Assembly (NCBI GenBank): GCA_002734085.1
Contig: NVXV01000001.1
Coordinates: forward strand, 566,698 to 614,814
Source of the DNA: Fluviicola sp.
Lineage (GTDB): Bacteria; Bacteroidota; Bacteroidia; Flavobacteriales_D; Crocinitomicaceae
Direction: 5' to 3'
DNA length: 48,117 nt
Made by a program: the position numbers and the translations under genes
In this document: piece after piece, positions 14,198 through 23,031 of the stretch
How positions within the stretch are numbered: the first letter of the stretch is position 1
How the letters are laid out: the number at the start of each line of letters is the position of its first letter
Notes under the pieces: generated by a model
Told to the model about the DNA's origin: nothing
The model's input: the letters and a program-made list of their open reading frames with translations, nothing else
Database searches by the model: none

Positions 14198-15448
14198 TTA
14201 ATTATTTTTATCTGGTTCATTTCCCTTAAAGGCTGTAGGGAGTAAATCTGGAATTATTTTTAAAATGATTGGGAGAATTAACATTCCTCCTGGAAGCATA
14301 AAGATGGCTAATGCAGGCATTGATTTTACCAGGTCTTTAAATTGCGTTTTTACCTTTTCTTTTTCTTCAGGAGTCAACTCTTCTTTCAAGGACTTGTTTA
14401 CAAGCGCGATTAATTCTTTGCTTTCTCGTAATTCTTCAATAAACTTGTCTTTATTCCGGCCTAATACTTTGATCCACCTTTTTGAAAAGTTACCGTACAG
14501 CTGATCATACGATGAAGATTCTCTTAGAAAAGTAACTTTATGACTATTTTCTATGACGAAACCTTCAATCAATATTAAAGCTTTATGAAGTGTATCTGTG
14601 TCGATAAGAAGATAGTTACAAAGTTCATAAAGGAATACAATTTCACTATCCAAAGCTGACAAGTCTGAATGTACCGTCATTGTTGCCACATCGAGCAAGT
14701 ACAATTTATAAAGGACATCGTTATCATCAGGGAGTTCAATTGAAGATAGGTTTAAATCACCTTTTAGAAAGTTTGACTTGAATATTTTCTTGTCCTCTTC
14801 ACTTATGTTTGCTGAAGCCGTGAAAACATCTAATATGGTTTGTTCTTGAGATTCAATAATTCCATCTGCTAGAGAAGCAACCCCAACGGTATTTAAAACT
14901 CCCATTGCAAACTTGCTATATGTGTCTTCTAGTTTTATTCCATTCAAAAGAAACTCTCTAAAAGCAAGAACATCTAGAAAGACTAAACTGTTGTATAAAT
15001 AATTAACCCAGAGTTGGTTTTTAATGGTTCTTCGAACATGAACTCTACGTTTCAGAATATTTTCTAACTTAATACTCGGAGTTTCTTTTACGAAAAGCTG
15101 AAATACGTTGAGGGTGGCACTTTCTTTATATTGAGCGTAAAATTGTAGTAAATACTCCTCGAATTGCTCCTGATCGAAATCTTCGTTTTCAGACAAATAA
15201 ACAATCAAAAGTCCTTCAAATAACAGCAGTTTTAATTTTTCGTCAGTGGTCCAACTACTTGAAGAGTTCGGTCTTGAGAATAAAAAATCAGAGGCAAAAC
15301 CAAATACCAGACCAGACTGAAAAAGTGCTGTATGAAGATACTCTTCTTTTGTAACACCCTCTGGAATATTGAATGATAGTTTTATTTCTCCATTTTGAAT
15401 TAATTCAAAATATTTTGCAATCCAATTTTTTGAGCCGGGAGCTAACAT
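14198..15448 (-). CDS. LETM1-related protein (biofilm-associated family in Bacteroidota)
   Basis: 416 residues. The C-terminal quarter is the recognisable part. A LTPEEKEKVKTQFKDLVKS helix leads into PALAIFMLPGGMLILPIIL and ending KIIPDLLPTAF, which closely follows the core of eukaryotic LETM1, a mitochondrial inner-membrane cation-exchange factor. The N-terminal 300 residues are mostly helical, with a segment (FAMGVLNTVGVASLADGIIESQE) resembling TerB-like helical bundles. A Bacteroidota family of this shape has been named LETM1-related biofilm-associated protein. I recall that name but cannot verify it here. TTG at 15454 is an alternative start two codons upstream, but the ATG at 15448 is preferred. 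Function in bacteria is unclear. Confidence 0.78.
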   Translation of the reverse strand: MLAPGSKNWIAKYFELIQNGEIKLSFNIPEGVTKEEYLHTALFQSGLVFGFASDFLFSRPNSSSSWTTDEKLKLLLFEGLLIVYLSENEDFDQEQFEEYLLQFYAQYKESATLNVFQLFVKETPSIKLENILKRRVHVRRTIKNQLWVNYLYNSLVFLDVLAFREFLLNGIKLEDTYSKFAMGVLNTVGVASLADGIIESQEQTILDVFTASANISEEDKKIFKSNFLKGDLNLSSIELPDDNDVLYKLYLLDVATMTVHSDLSALDSEIVFLYELCNYLLIDTDTLHKALILIEGFVIENSHKVTFLRESSSYDQLYGNFSKRWIKVLGRNKDKFIEELRESKELIALVNKSLKEELTPEEKEKVKTQFKDLVKSMPALAIFMLPGGMLILPIILKIIPDLLPTAFKGNEPDKNN

Positions 15449-15624
15449 TATCAATTCTGATTTAATCGTAAAAATAGTGAATTCGTTTTAACTTTAAGCT
15501 CACACGTTTGCTTTAGTTGATTATTCATCGAACTAGTTTTAGTGGTAAGAATAAATTTTATTAAGCATTTGATTTTAGGCATTGTTTTCGCTTACAAATT
15601 GATATATTCATCAAAAATTTGATT

Positions 15625-16452
15625 GTGAGAATAACGTTATTACTTTTTACATTCTGTAGCTGGTTTACTTTTTCTCAAGAGAAAATAGCCCAATTGCCAG
15701 ACGAATTGCGCGAGTCTTCAGCTTTATTAAAGTATAAGGACGTATTTATATCATTGAATGATTCAGGAAATGAAAATGCACTTTATGTTTTTAATGAAAA
15801 AGGAATTCTTCTTAACAAATGCGTAATAGACAACGCAACAAATGTGGATTGGGAGGCACTTTCTTACGATGGCGATTCAACCTTGTTTATTGGTGACATT
15901 GGAAATAATGATAGCAAAAGAACGGATCAAACTATTTATAGTGTATCGATTCAGAAAGTTATTTCCGATAGTCTCACAGTAGCTGATTCCATTCGTTTCA
16001 ATTATCCCGATCAAGAAAACTTTCCCCCTGAAGAGCAAAACCTATATTACGATGCAGAAACACTAATCTTTAGAAACGATAGTTTATTTGTACTTACAAA
16101 AAACCGGACGGTACCTTTTGATGGGATAATAAAGGTGTATGGAATGTCAACTGAGCCGGGAATTCAAACCCCAAAGATCTACCCTGTTATTCACTTAGAA
16201 GCGTCGAGCTGGATTGAAGATAGCGCAACTGATGGAGTACTCTTCGGTGACCTTTTATTTTTAATGACATATTCAAAAGTGTACGTTTTTGAATGGGATG
16301 GTAAAGCGTTTATAAAGTCAGACACGGTTTTTCACTTTGACTTTTTTACGCAAAAAGAAGGCATTACTGTAGACGATAAGTTCATTTATATTTCTGAGGA
16401 AATTGAAGAGAAGCTTTCGGACGCTGCTTTTTTGTATCGAATTCAACGATAA
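15625..16452 (+). CDS. Secreted propeller-like protein of unknown function
   Basis: 275 residues starting at GTG 15625, which gives a clean signal peptide (MRITLLLFTFCSWFTFSQ). A TTG two codons upstream is the alternative, and no ATG exists before the signal peptide. The mature protein is a chain of short beta strands with repeated aromatic-Asp turns (ISLNDSGNENALYVF, VDWEALSYDG, LFIGDIGNND, YYDAETLIF, EGITVDDKFIYISEE). This pattern suggests a beta-propeller of the esterase-like/phytase-like or SdiA-regulated kind. There is no sorting domain, so it is probably periplasmic or released by another route. It probably shares a transcript with the HAD phosphatase 12 bp downstream. Confidence 0.7.
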   Translation: MRITLLLFTFCSWFTFSQEKIAQLPDELRESSALLKYKDVFISLNDSGNENALYVFNEKGILLNKCVIDNATNVDWEALSYDGDSTLFIGDIGNNDSKRTDQTIYSVSIQKVISDSLTVADSIRFNYPDQENFPPEEQNLYYDAETLIFRNDSLFVLTKNRTVPFDGIIKVYGMSTEPGIQTPKIYPVIHLEASSWIEDSATDGVLFGDLLFLMTYSKVYVFEWDGKAFIKSDTVFHFDFFTQKEGITVDDKFIYISEEIEEKLSDAAFLYRIQR

Positions 16453-16464
16453 ATTTATATAAGA

Positions 16465-17139
16465 GTGAATCTAGGAAACATAAATACGGTAATTTTCGAT
16501 ATGGATGGTGTTTTAATTAACTCTGAACCATTTTGGAAAGAAGTTGAAATTAAAATATTTGCTTCAGTAGGCATTGATTTTGTTGCTGTTGGCGGTGAAA
16601 AAACGGTGGGTCTCCGTATTGATGAGGTAGTCGATTATTGGTATGGATTGTACCCTTGGGAAATAAAAAGTAAAGCAGATGTAGTAGATGAAATAATGGC
16701 TGAAATGACACATGTGATTTTATCTAAAGGCAAAGCAATGAAAGGTGTTGTTGAGTTACTAGAATACTTGAAGGATACTGGGTTTAAGATTGGATTAGCA
16801 ACGTCTTCTTATGAGGTGTTACTAAATGCCACATTGAAGGTATTGGGTCTTGAAAAATGCTTTGATGTGACAAACTCGGCACAAAACTTAACGTATGGAA
16901 AACCGCATCCTGAAATATATATTAAAACAGCCTTTGATTTGAATACAGTACCTGAAAAGTGCTTGGTTATCGAAGATTCATTAAATGGTGTTATTGCAGG
17001 AAAGGCAGCAAAAATGAAAGTAATTGCCGTTCCAGATGGGACACATGGATACGACCCAAAAATAGCGCTTGCAGACAAAGTTTGTACGGATTTAATAGAA
17101 GTGTTATCACTTTTCAGAGAAGAAAAGTTAACCAAATAG
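16465..17139 (+). CDS. HAD-superfamily phosphatase (HxpB/YniC-like)
   Basis: 224 residues. Motif I is FDMDGVLINSEPFW with nucleophile D12 and acid/base D14. Motif II is the Thr/Ser in LATSSYEVLL, motif III the Lys in YGKPHPEIY, and motif IV VIEDSLNGVIAG. The cap is the helical C1 type of the beta-phosphoglucomutase-like group, and the NSEPFWKEVE stretch matches hexitol/2-deoxyglucose-6-phosphate phosphatases such as YniC. It probably dephosphorylates small sugar phosphates in the cytosol. The start is GTG at 16465. Its last 12 bp overlap the convergent SRPBCC gene. Confidence 0.88.
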   Translation: MNLGNINTVIFDMDGVLINSEPFWKEVEIKIFASVGIDFVAVGGEKTVGLRIDEVVDYWYGLYPWEIKSKADVVDEIMAEMTHVILSKGKAMKGVVELLEYLKDTGFKIGLATSSYEVLLNATLKVLGLEKCFDVTNSAQNLTYGKPHPEIYIKTAFDLNTVPEKCLVIEDSLNGVIAGKAAKMKVIAVPDGTHGYDPKIALADKVCTDLIEVLSLFREEKLTK

Positions 17140-17577
17140 TTCTTCTACTCTTTTAAAACGATAATCAAAGATTTCTTTTAATTTTTTCTTTACGAGTATG
17201 GGGTGAGCCAGTCTTCCTAAAAAACCAAACGGGATTTCATAACTTACGATATCTGTCATTTCAACCCCTCCTTCTACCTCTTTAAAGTGATGTTCATGAT
17301 GCCATAGTTTATAGGGTCCTTTGCGTTGTTCATCTACAAATAACTTTTTATCGTGGACATATTTTATTTCCGTAATCCAACTCATGGGAATATTTAATAA
17401 AGGCTTCACTGTATATTCGATCATGAGCCCTTCGTACATTTTCTCTGGAAGGTCTACCTTGATATCGAATCCCATATAATCAGGGGTGATTTTTTGAAGA
17501 TTTTTTGGGGAGGAAAAGAAATCCCAACAAGTTTCAAGGTCTGTTTTGACGAATTGGCTACTCTTGAATTGATACAT
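17128..17577 (-). CDS. SRPBCC (START/Bet v1-fold) protein
   Basis: 149 residues forming one SRPBCC helix-grip domain. The N-terminal strand FKSSQFVKTDLETCWDFFSS, the KNLQKITPDYMGFDI helix, a central WITEIKYV strand and a terminal helix KKKLKEIFDYRFKRVEELF are typical of the polyketide-cyclase/CoxG-like subgroup that binds hydrophobic ligands. There is no signal peptide. It lies 46 bp downstream of the DUF420 gene on the same strand and could be the tail of the oxidase cluster. The ligand is unknown. Confidence 0.82.
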   Translation of the reverse strand: MYQFKSSQFVKTDLETCWDFFSSPKNLQKITPDYMGFDIKVDLPEKMYEGLMIEYTVKPLLNIPMSWITEIKYVHDKKLFVDEQRKGPYKLWHHEHHFKEVEGGVEMTDIVSYEIPFGFLGRLAHPILVKKKLKEIFDYRFKRVEELFG

Positions 17578-17622
17578 CTTATTTGCTTTAACAGGATAAC
17601 AAGATGTTGAGAATTTTGTTCT

Positions 17623-18150
17623 CTAATAAAAAGGAGAAATCATTAGATAAACCACAACACCCGTGATTGCAACATATAACCAGATTGGAAAAGCAAAGCG
17701 CGTCCATTTTTTGTGTCGTTCATAATTACCTTGCCAGGCAAAGAGATAGGCAAAGAGGACTAAGGGGATTACAACTATACTCAATATGATGTGTGAAAAA
17801 AGTATGATGAGGTAAGTTATTTTATAGTCGCCCCCATACAATGTAGTATCTGATGTTATATGGTATAAAACGTACGCCACTAGAAATAACAATGAAAGTA
17901 AAAGAGCAAATTGAATTAGGCGTTGGTGAAGGGTAATGCGCCGCATTTTAATCGCAACTAATGCAAAAATGAGCACAATGGCTGTTAAACCATTAATACT
18001 TGCGTAAATGGGAGGTAAAAACGTGAAATCAACACCTTCTATCTTAATTCCAAATAAAAGAGCTACCGCAATGGGAATAATTATAGATAATGCAATGATT
18101 AATTTTCTAAACTGCTTAACTTTTTCAGGATTGGGAAGGGTTCTATTCAT
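17623..18150 (-). CDS. DUF420 integral membrane protein (CtaM/YozB-like)
   Basis: 175 residues with five predicted membrane spans (about 18-36, 48-66, 78-97, 112-135 and 153-172). Histidines at helix ends (YHITSD, FSHIILS, ERHKKW) suggest haem or copper contact. Firmicute YozB/CtaM of this family is needed for maturation of haem-copper oxidase, and the location at the end of a cyoE/COX III/SCO cluster fits that role. It begins 1 bp after the SCO gene ends. Confidence 0.85.
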   Translation of the reverse strand: MNRTLPNPEKVKQFRKLIIALSIIIPIAVALLFGIKIEGVDFTFLPPIYASINGLTAIVLIFALVAIKMRRITLHQRLIQFALLLSLLFLVAYVLYHITSDTTLYGGDYKITYLIILFSHIILSIVVIPLVLFAYLFAWQGNYERHKKWTRFAFPIWLYVAITGVVVYLMISPFY

Positions 18151-18151
18151 A

Positions 18152-18808
18152 CTAATTATCTAAAAGTTTTCGTACATCTTGAATTAATCGCTCGCGATCT
18201 TTCTTTTCTAATCCGTCATACACACCTCTAATGTTTTGATTCTTGTCAACAAGGACAAAGTTCGGGCTATGTGCAAACCCGCCGGGAGATGCATCATTCG
18301 CTTCGGCGTGAATTCGAAAACCATCTACGCCCAATTTGTGAGTTTCAGATTCGTTTCCTGTAAGAAAATACCAATTATCCGCTTCGATTTCATGGCGTTC
18401 TATATACGTTCGTAATCGGCTGGGAGTATCTCGATCAGGATCTATGCTAAATGATAGAAAAATAACTTCGTTGGAATTATCTTTGAGTTCTCTATTCACT
18501 TCCTGCATTGCTGCTGTCATGGGTGGGCAAATAGTCGGGCAATGCGTAAAGAAGAATTTTGCAATCCAAATTTTATCCGAGATATCATTTGAATTCAAAT
18601 AGGTTGAATCCTGTGTGAGATACCTGAATTCAGGTACAGAATGGTAGATTGTATCTCCCGGTTGGTATCCTTCCATTTCTTCATAAACGATATCGTGGTG
18701 TCCAATATATGGCAAACCCGAAGTATCACTATTTTCCTTGGGGTTATTCTCGCAAGACAAAATAAAAAAACTGAGAGTTAAAATATAAAAAAGACTACTA
18801 TTCTTCAT
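18152..18808 (-). CDS. SCO1/SenC-family copper chaperone, lipoprotein
   Basis: 218 residues from the ATG at 18808. A longer frame exists upstream, but this start yields a lipoprotein signal peptide with lipobox FILSC (C19). The thioredoxin fold carries the copper site C90-P-T-I-C94 and the distal H180 (GGFAHSPNF), so all three SCO ligands are present. SCO proteins deliver copper to or reduce the CuA centre of oxidase subunit II. The gene overlaps the second SCO-like gene by 11 bp, so they are translated from one message. Confidence 0.92.
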   Translation of the reverse strand: MKNSSLFYILTLSFFILSCENNPKENSDTSGLPYIGHHDIVYEEMEGYQPGDTIYHSVPEFRYLTQDSTYLNSNDISDKIWIAKFFFTHCPTICPPMTAAMQEVNRELKDNSNEVIFLSFSIDPDRDTPSRLRTYIERHEIEADNWYFLTGNESETHKLGVDGFRIHAEANDASPGGFAHSPNFVLVDKNQNIRGVYDGLEKKDRERLIQDVRKLLDN

Positions 18809-19490
18809 TTTCTTCAACTTTAGCTGCGGCTTTATCGTATTGTTTTTGAAGTAACGCCACATGTTGTTTGAAATCTCTGATTAGGCCTTCTTGGTTTCCT
18901 CTTCTAACCAATCTAAGTTGATTTTGTTTATCGACAATAAGCATTGTTTCCAAATAAGGCTTTTCTGCAAAAGAGCTATCAGAAGTTGCACTATACAAAT
19001 TGATGTCGTTATTTTCGATATCATAAACTTGTTTGGGGTCACCAGTAACAACATTCCAAATGGAGGGATCAAATCCTTGAATGATGTCATTTAATGTAAA
19101 TATGATTTCATCAAGGTTGTTTACAGGATTGCCTTCTGAGTCGGTTACAATTGAAACAAACTTAACATGACCCATATTTTTTTGATTCTTTCTGTAGTCT
19201 TGATAGAGCAGTAAATTTAATTTAGCTATATCTATGGCACATTGCTGAGGACATGAGGTTTGAATGGTCGTAAACAAAGTGATCTTGTCCTTTTGAGTTT
19301 CGTTAGAAATAATGTCCCCTTCAGAGTTTGTGAATTCATATTCTCCAATATCTCCATATTCAGGTAGTGTCTGGAATTTATGTTCACATTGACCTAATGA
19401 GATCAATATTAAAAAAAGAGCCGGTCCGAAAACCAGCACAACCATAAGGAGGGGTTTTAGTAGACCGGCTTTATTGTTTTTTTTAGCCAC
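18798..19490 (-). CDS. Divergent SCO-like membrane-anchored protein lacking the His ligand
   Basis: 230 residues starting at GTG, with one N-terminal membrane anchor (about 13-32) and no lipobox context. A thioredoxin-like domain follows with CPQQC at 80-84 matching the SCO CxxxC site. Where SCO1 has the third copper ligand (AHSPNF), this protein has PYLETM, placing Tyr (Y179) at the His position. A two-Cys protein without the His may be a thiol reductase for CuA rather than a copper donor. The C-terminus has an extra charged helix. It lies between the subunit IV gene (21 bp) and the true SCO gene. Confidence 0.82.
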   Translation of the reverse strand: MAKKNNKAGLLKPLLMVVLVFGPALFLILISLGQCEHKFQTLPEYGDIGEYEFTNSEGDIISNETQKDKITLFTTIQTSCPQQCAIDIAKLNLLLYQDYRKNQKNMGHVKFVSIVTDSEGNPVNNLDEIIFTLNDIIQGFDPSIWNVVTGDPKQVYDIENNDINLYSATSDSSFAEKPYLETMLIVDKQNQLRLVRRGNQEGLIRDFKQHVALLQKQYDKAAAKVEENEE

Positions 19491-19511
19491 GCTAATATGT
19501 TTTTGATTGAT

Positions 19512-19865
19512 TTACATTTCAGCTCCAACAGCAGTTGCTTCATTGAAAGCAATAAACATCAAGTAAACTATAAATATAAAATAGGGTAAAAGTATTATCC
19601 ATTTAAGCGCTTTTTTCTCATCACCTAAATGCATAAACGTCAATACAATGTAACCTGCTTTAAGTAAAGTTAAGACAATAAAGATAATCTTCACCGTCGT
19701 CCACATTGAACCTCCTTGCTTTACAAAAGCTCCGAGTAATACCTCTACAGCAGTCACAACAGTCAGTAACAAAGTTACAAACCATATTTTCTTTCTTATT
19801 TTTTTTCCTTCTTCCTCCGAGTGGTGGGTGTCCAAAGAATACTCTATAACATCGTCTCTTTCCAT
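19512..19865 (-). CDS. Cytochrome c oxidase subunit IV-family protein
   Basis: 117 residues with three membrane spans (about 27-47, 57-79 and 87-107). A short acidic, His-containing N-terminus (LDTHHSEEEG) precedes the KKIRKKIW border, and the second helix ends in LTFMHLGDEKKALKW, a landmark of the prokaryotic COX IV family. It is a small accessory subunit of aa3/caa3 oxidase. It is 37 bp downstream of the first COX III gene. Confidence 0.9.
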   Translation of the reverse strand: MERDDVIEYSLDTHHSEEEGKKIRKKIWFVTLLLTVVTAVEVLLGAFVKQGGSMWTTVKIIFIVLTLLKAGYIVLTFMHLGDEKKALKWIILLPYFIFIVYLMFIAFNEATAVGAEM

Positions 19866-19902
19866 AACGTATAATTAAATGTGTTAAATCTTTTTTTGAA
19901 AC

Positions 19903-20979
19903 TTAGATAAGGTAAAAGAAAGTAAATACAAATACCCAAACTAAATCGACAAAGTGCCAGTACAATCCAGTTTTCTCAACCATTTCGTAATGACCTCTTT
20001 TGTGATAAATTCCTCTCAATACACCAATAAAGATTAAAATATTTATTACGACTCCTGAGAATACGTGAAATCCGTGAAATCCTGTGATGAAAAAGAAGAA
20101 TTGTCCATATTGTTTAGGACCATATTCATTCTGTTCCATATTGGCTCCGTAAATCACCTTACCTGCTGTAATAGCCTCGTAGTATAGTTCCGTTGCCTCT
20201 TCTCCATGTATTCTAGTCTCTTTATCAGATGGAAGAGATACAGCGTATTTTGTACCTGGCTCTTTGATTACTAGTTGTAAATCTTTGTCTGCTGCGCGAT
20301 TAACTTTGGCGACAGTTCCATCGTGTAAATGAATTTTTAAATCAGTAGCATTTGACCCTTCTAGATGTCCTTCTTCAGCTGCATGGTGGAAAGCGTGCAT
20401 TAAATCACCATCCGCTTCTGAAATATTTTCATTTGTAATTAGCTCTCCAGCCGCAGGTGAATGCGCTCCAGCTTCAATTACTTCAAAGCTTTCTATATCT
20501 CCAAACTCACCCTTAACAATTGCTGAAGAACCGTCACTCAACTGTACACGACCAAATTCAGTTCCGTGAATAAAGTGACTCCACTCCCAAGCCTGAGAAC
20601 CTACGAAGAAAAATCCTCCGATAATTGTAGCCAACATCCATTTGATTACTCCTTTTTTGTCCATTCTATGACCCGCTTCTACGGCTAATACCATAGTTAC
20701 GGAACTAACGATCAAAATAAAAGTCATTAATGCCACGTATACAAGTGGGAAACCATTTCCTAAGAAAGGAAGTGCCTCAAAAGTCTCTTCCCCTATTGGC
20801 CACATTCCATCAAAGGTATACCTAGTATATCCGTATGCAACAAGTAGCCCTCCAAATGTTAAAGCATCTGAAACGAGGAAAAACCACATCATTAATTTAC
20901 CATAACTTACGCTGAATGGAGAAACTTTCCCTCCCCATGACGCAGTAGTATCAATTTCTTTAGAAGCGTGTCCTGACAT
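19903..20979 (-). CDS. Cytochrome c oxidase subunit III with a large loop insertion
   Basis: 358 residues, far above the 195-270 of normal subunit III. Membrane segments lie near 28-50, 78-100, 112-133, 291-322 and 338-358. The conserved acidic helix residue is E132 (AWEWSHF) and the TGFHGFHV signature is at 299-306. Residues about 143-280 are an extra hydrophilic, beta-rich insert between the helix with E132 and the TGFHG helix. It should be a genuine oxidase subunit. The neighbouring gene downstream is subunit IV and the upstream one is a second, more divergent subunit III. Confidence 0.92.
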   Translation of the reverse strand: MSGHASKEIDTTASWGGKVSPFSVSYGKLMMWFFLVSDALTFGGLLVAYGYTRYTFDGMWPIGEETFEALPFLGNGFPLVYVALMTFILIVSSVTMVLAVEAGHRMDKKGVIKWMLATIIGGFFFVGSQAWEWSHFIHGTEFGRVQLSDGSSAIVKGEFGDIESFEVIEAGAHSPAAGELITNENISEADGDLMHAFHHAAEEGHLEGSNATDLKIHLHDGTVAKVNRAADKDLQLVIKEPGTKYAVSLPSDKETRIHGEEATELYYEAITAGKVIYGANMEQNEYGPKQYGQFFFFITGFHGFHVFSGVVINILIFIGVLRGIYHKRGHYEMVEKTGLYWHFVDLVWVFVFTFFYLI

Positions 20980-21000
20980 TTTTAAGAGTTTTTTGCAAGT

Positions 21001-22056
21001 TTAATGAATAAAAACCAAAAATAGTAATAAATATATCCATAAAACACCTAAAAAGTGCCAGAAAATTGATCCGGCCTTTAATGAAAGTGCATTTTTTTCT
21101 GTGATTTCCCCTGTAAATGAGCGCTTTGTCATTACCATTAACCAAATTATACCACCAACAACGTGTAAGAGGTGTAAAATAGTAATAATGTAAAAATAGG
21201 CTGTACTTGTATCTCGATTCCCTCGAAGGAGTTTATTTTGATAATTGTTAGGTAAAACTTCTCCGTCGAGATACAGCTTTCTGTTTTTATACTCAAGCTC
21301 CTTACCGTTATATAAAAGTTTAAAATCTTTCCCCATTTCTCCTCGCATAAAGAAATCGACTCTATTGTCAACGATATTTCTTGAGAGTGCTCTTAGTCTG
21401 TCGTAATTAAGTAAACCAATATTTTCGCCGTTGGGTAGGATAAGCGTTCCATCAACGAGTGCCAAAGGTTCTTCATTAAAATAAAGAGTGTACTTTGTAC
21501 CATAGTCAATACCTCCCAACTCATTTTTATCATTATTCATGAATTGAGCAGCAAAGCTTTGAAGTTCTTTTAAGCCTTCCCCTTCCAATTGTTTTCCTTG
21601 AAAAACATATTGATTGTTCTCGACTTCCAAAAATTGTCCGTCTTTTTTAATTTCAAAATAATCTCCATAACGACCATCACTAACGATTATGTGTGTGATA
21701 AAATGTGCTCCATTATCCACGAGTTTATTATAACCCACAAATTGTAGCACCCCGAAAAGAATACCCAAAAGAAGCGTTACTAAAACAAAGGCTCTAGCAA
21801 TTGATACGTTTTTATTTTTGGCCGCTCTTGTAGCCAAGTATAAAGTTAAACTACTAACAATAATAACAGCAGTACTCATATAAAAAGCTGTTGGCAGTGC
21901 TACCTTCACCCAGAAACTCCCACCCATTGAAACAATGTAAGCAGAGGTAAAACCAGCAAATAACATTAGAATACTAAATACAGTCACCCAAACCAAATTC
22001 TTTTTGGATTTTTCTTGGACCTCTGGAGGGTACGAATCTTCAAATTTATCTTTCAT
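21001..22056 (-). CDS. Divergent COX III-like protein with its own loop insertion
   Basis: 351 residues from the ATG at 22056. A TTG frame start seven codons upstream is less likely. The helix pattern follows subunit III (near 22-43, 57-75, 88-109, 285-310 and 326-348), but the acidic residue is replaced (LQFVGYN) and TGFHGFHV has become ITILHLLHV. An insert of about 165 residues (119-283), rich in YDG/KDG turns, sits at the same position as in the neighbouring paralogue but is not obviously similar in sequence. It is 21 bp upstream of the canonical copy. The loss of signature residues argues for an accessory role in the same complex. Confidence 0.85.
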   Translation of the reverse strand: MKDKFEDSYPPEVQEKSKKNLVWVTVFSILMLFAGFTSAYIVSMGGSFWVKVALPTAFYMSTAVIIVSSLTLYLATRAAKNKNVSIARAFVLVTLLLGILFGVLQFVGYNKLVDNGAHFITHIIVSDGRYGDYFEIKKDGQFLEVENNQYVFQGKQLEGEGLKELQSFAAQFMNNDKNELGGIDYGTKYTLYFNEEPLALVDGTLILPNGENIGLLNYDRLRALSRNIVDNRVDFFMRGEMGKDFKLLYNGKELEYKNRKLYLDGEVLPNNYQNKLLRGNRDTSTAYFYIITILHLLHVVGGIIWLMVMTKRSFTGEITEKNALSLKAGSIFWHFLGVLWIYLLLFLVFIH

Positions 22057-22107
22057 TTTATTATTTTTTTCGGACAAAAGTTCTTTTCATACTAACAATC
22101 TCAAGTA

Positions 22108-22980
22108 CTAAGGGTTGGTAAAAAAGAAGTATTTGTCAATAACATACACAAACTGTATAAGAGGTAAGTATATAAAAGAAGCAAACATTAACTTTTTCGC
22201 GTCTTTATCCTCTAGTGTTAAATAAAGTTTATAGGCAATAAGAAAGAAAAACAATCCTAAAACGGAAGCCGCTAATACACTAAATACTCCAACCATATCC
22301 AAAACCCAAGGAAAAAGGGTAAAAGGAATAAGCATCAATGCCGAAAGCGCAATTCGAAAAGCGGATGTTTTTGATTTTCCAGAACTAGAAGGCAACAAGT
22401 AAAAACCTGCTTTTTGATAGTCTTCATGGGAAATCCATGCAATGGCCCAAAAATGAGGGAGTTGCCAAACAAACTGAACGAAAAATAAAGCTCCGGGCAT
22501 TGGTCCAAATTCGTTTGTGACTGCGATCGCGCCTAGCATTGGAGGTATTGCACCCGGGAAAGCCCCGACAATTACGGACCATGGTGTAACGCGTTTGAGT
22601 GGAGTATAGACAAATGCATAAGAGACATACGCCGTAAGTCCCAAAATCATTGAATTGAGATTCAATTCATACAGCATCCAAGAACCCACCCCAAGACTTA
22701 GAACAACTACTATCACTGCTTCAAGGACGCTCATATTACCTTGCGGAAGTGGACGTTTGTTTGTTCGATTCATCAAAATATCAAGTTTGCGCTCAATAAT
22801 TTGATTGGTACCATTACTTGCGGCAGTTACTAAAATTCCACCAACGAGTAAATAAAAAACTTCGAGTCCAGTTCCTCCGCCAGCAAAAAGAAAACCTGAT
22901 AGTGCAGAAATGATTACCGAAAACGACAGTCTAAACTTCGTAAATAGAACGTAATCTTTAATTTTCTGACTGATATTCAT
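22108..22980 (-). CDS. cyoE: Protohaem IX farnesyltransferase (haem O synthase)
   Basis: A 290-residue UbiA-family membrane prenyltransferase that converts haem B to haem O for the oxidase. The first Asp-rich motif is NQIIERKLDILMNRTNKRPL at about 59-78. The second active-site region is FWAIAWISHEDYQKAGFYLLP at about 177-197. About nine hydrophobic helices are visible. It is the first gene of the oxidase cluster in this window, 51 bp upstream of the second COX III-like gene. Confidence 0.95.
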   Translation of the reverse strand: MNISQKIKDYVLFTKFRLSFSVIISALSGFLFAGGGTGLEVFYLLVGGILVTAASNGTNQIIERKLDILMNRTNKRPLPQGNMSVLEAVIVVVLSLGVGSWMLYELNLNSMILGLTAYVSYAFVYTPLKRVTPWSVIVGAFPGAIPPMLGAIAVTNEFGPMPGALFFVQFVWQLPHFWAIAWISHEDYQKAGFYLLPSSSGKSKTSAFRIALSALMLIPFTLFPWVLDMVGVFSVLAASVLGLFFFLIAYKLYLTLEDKDAKKLMFASFIYLPLIQFVYVIDKYFFFTNP

Positions 22981-23031
22981 GAGTCGTTTTTCGTCTGTTC
23001 TACTTTTTTATAAAGAAGAATTTCATGCCCG

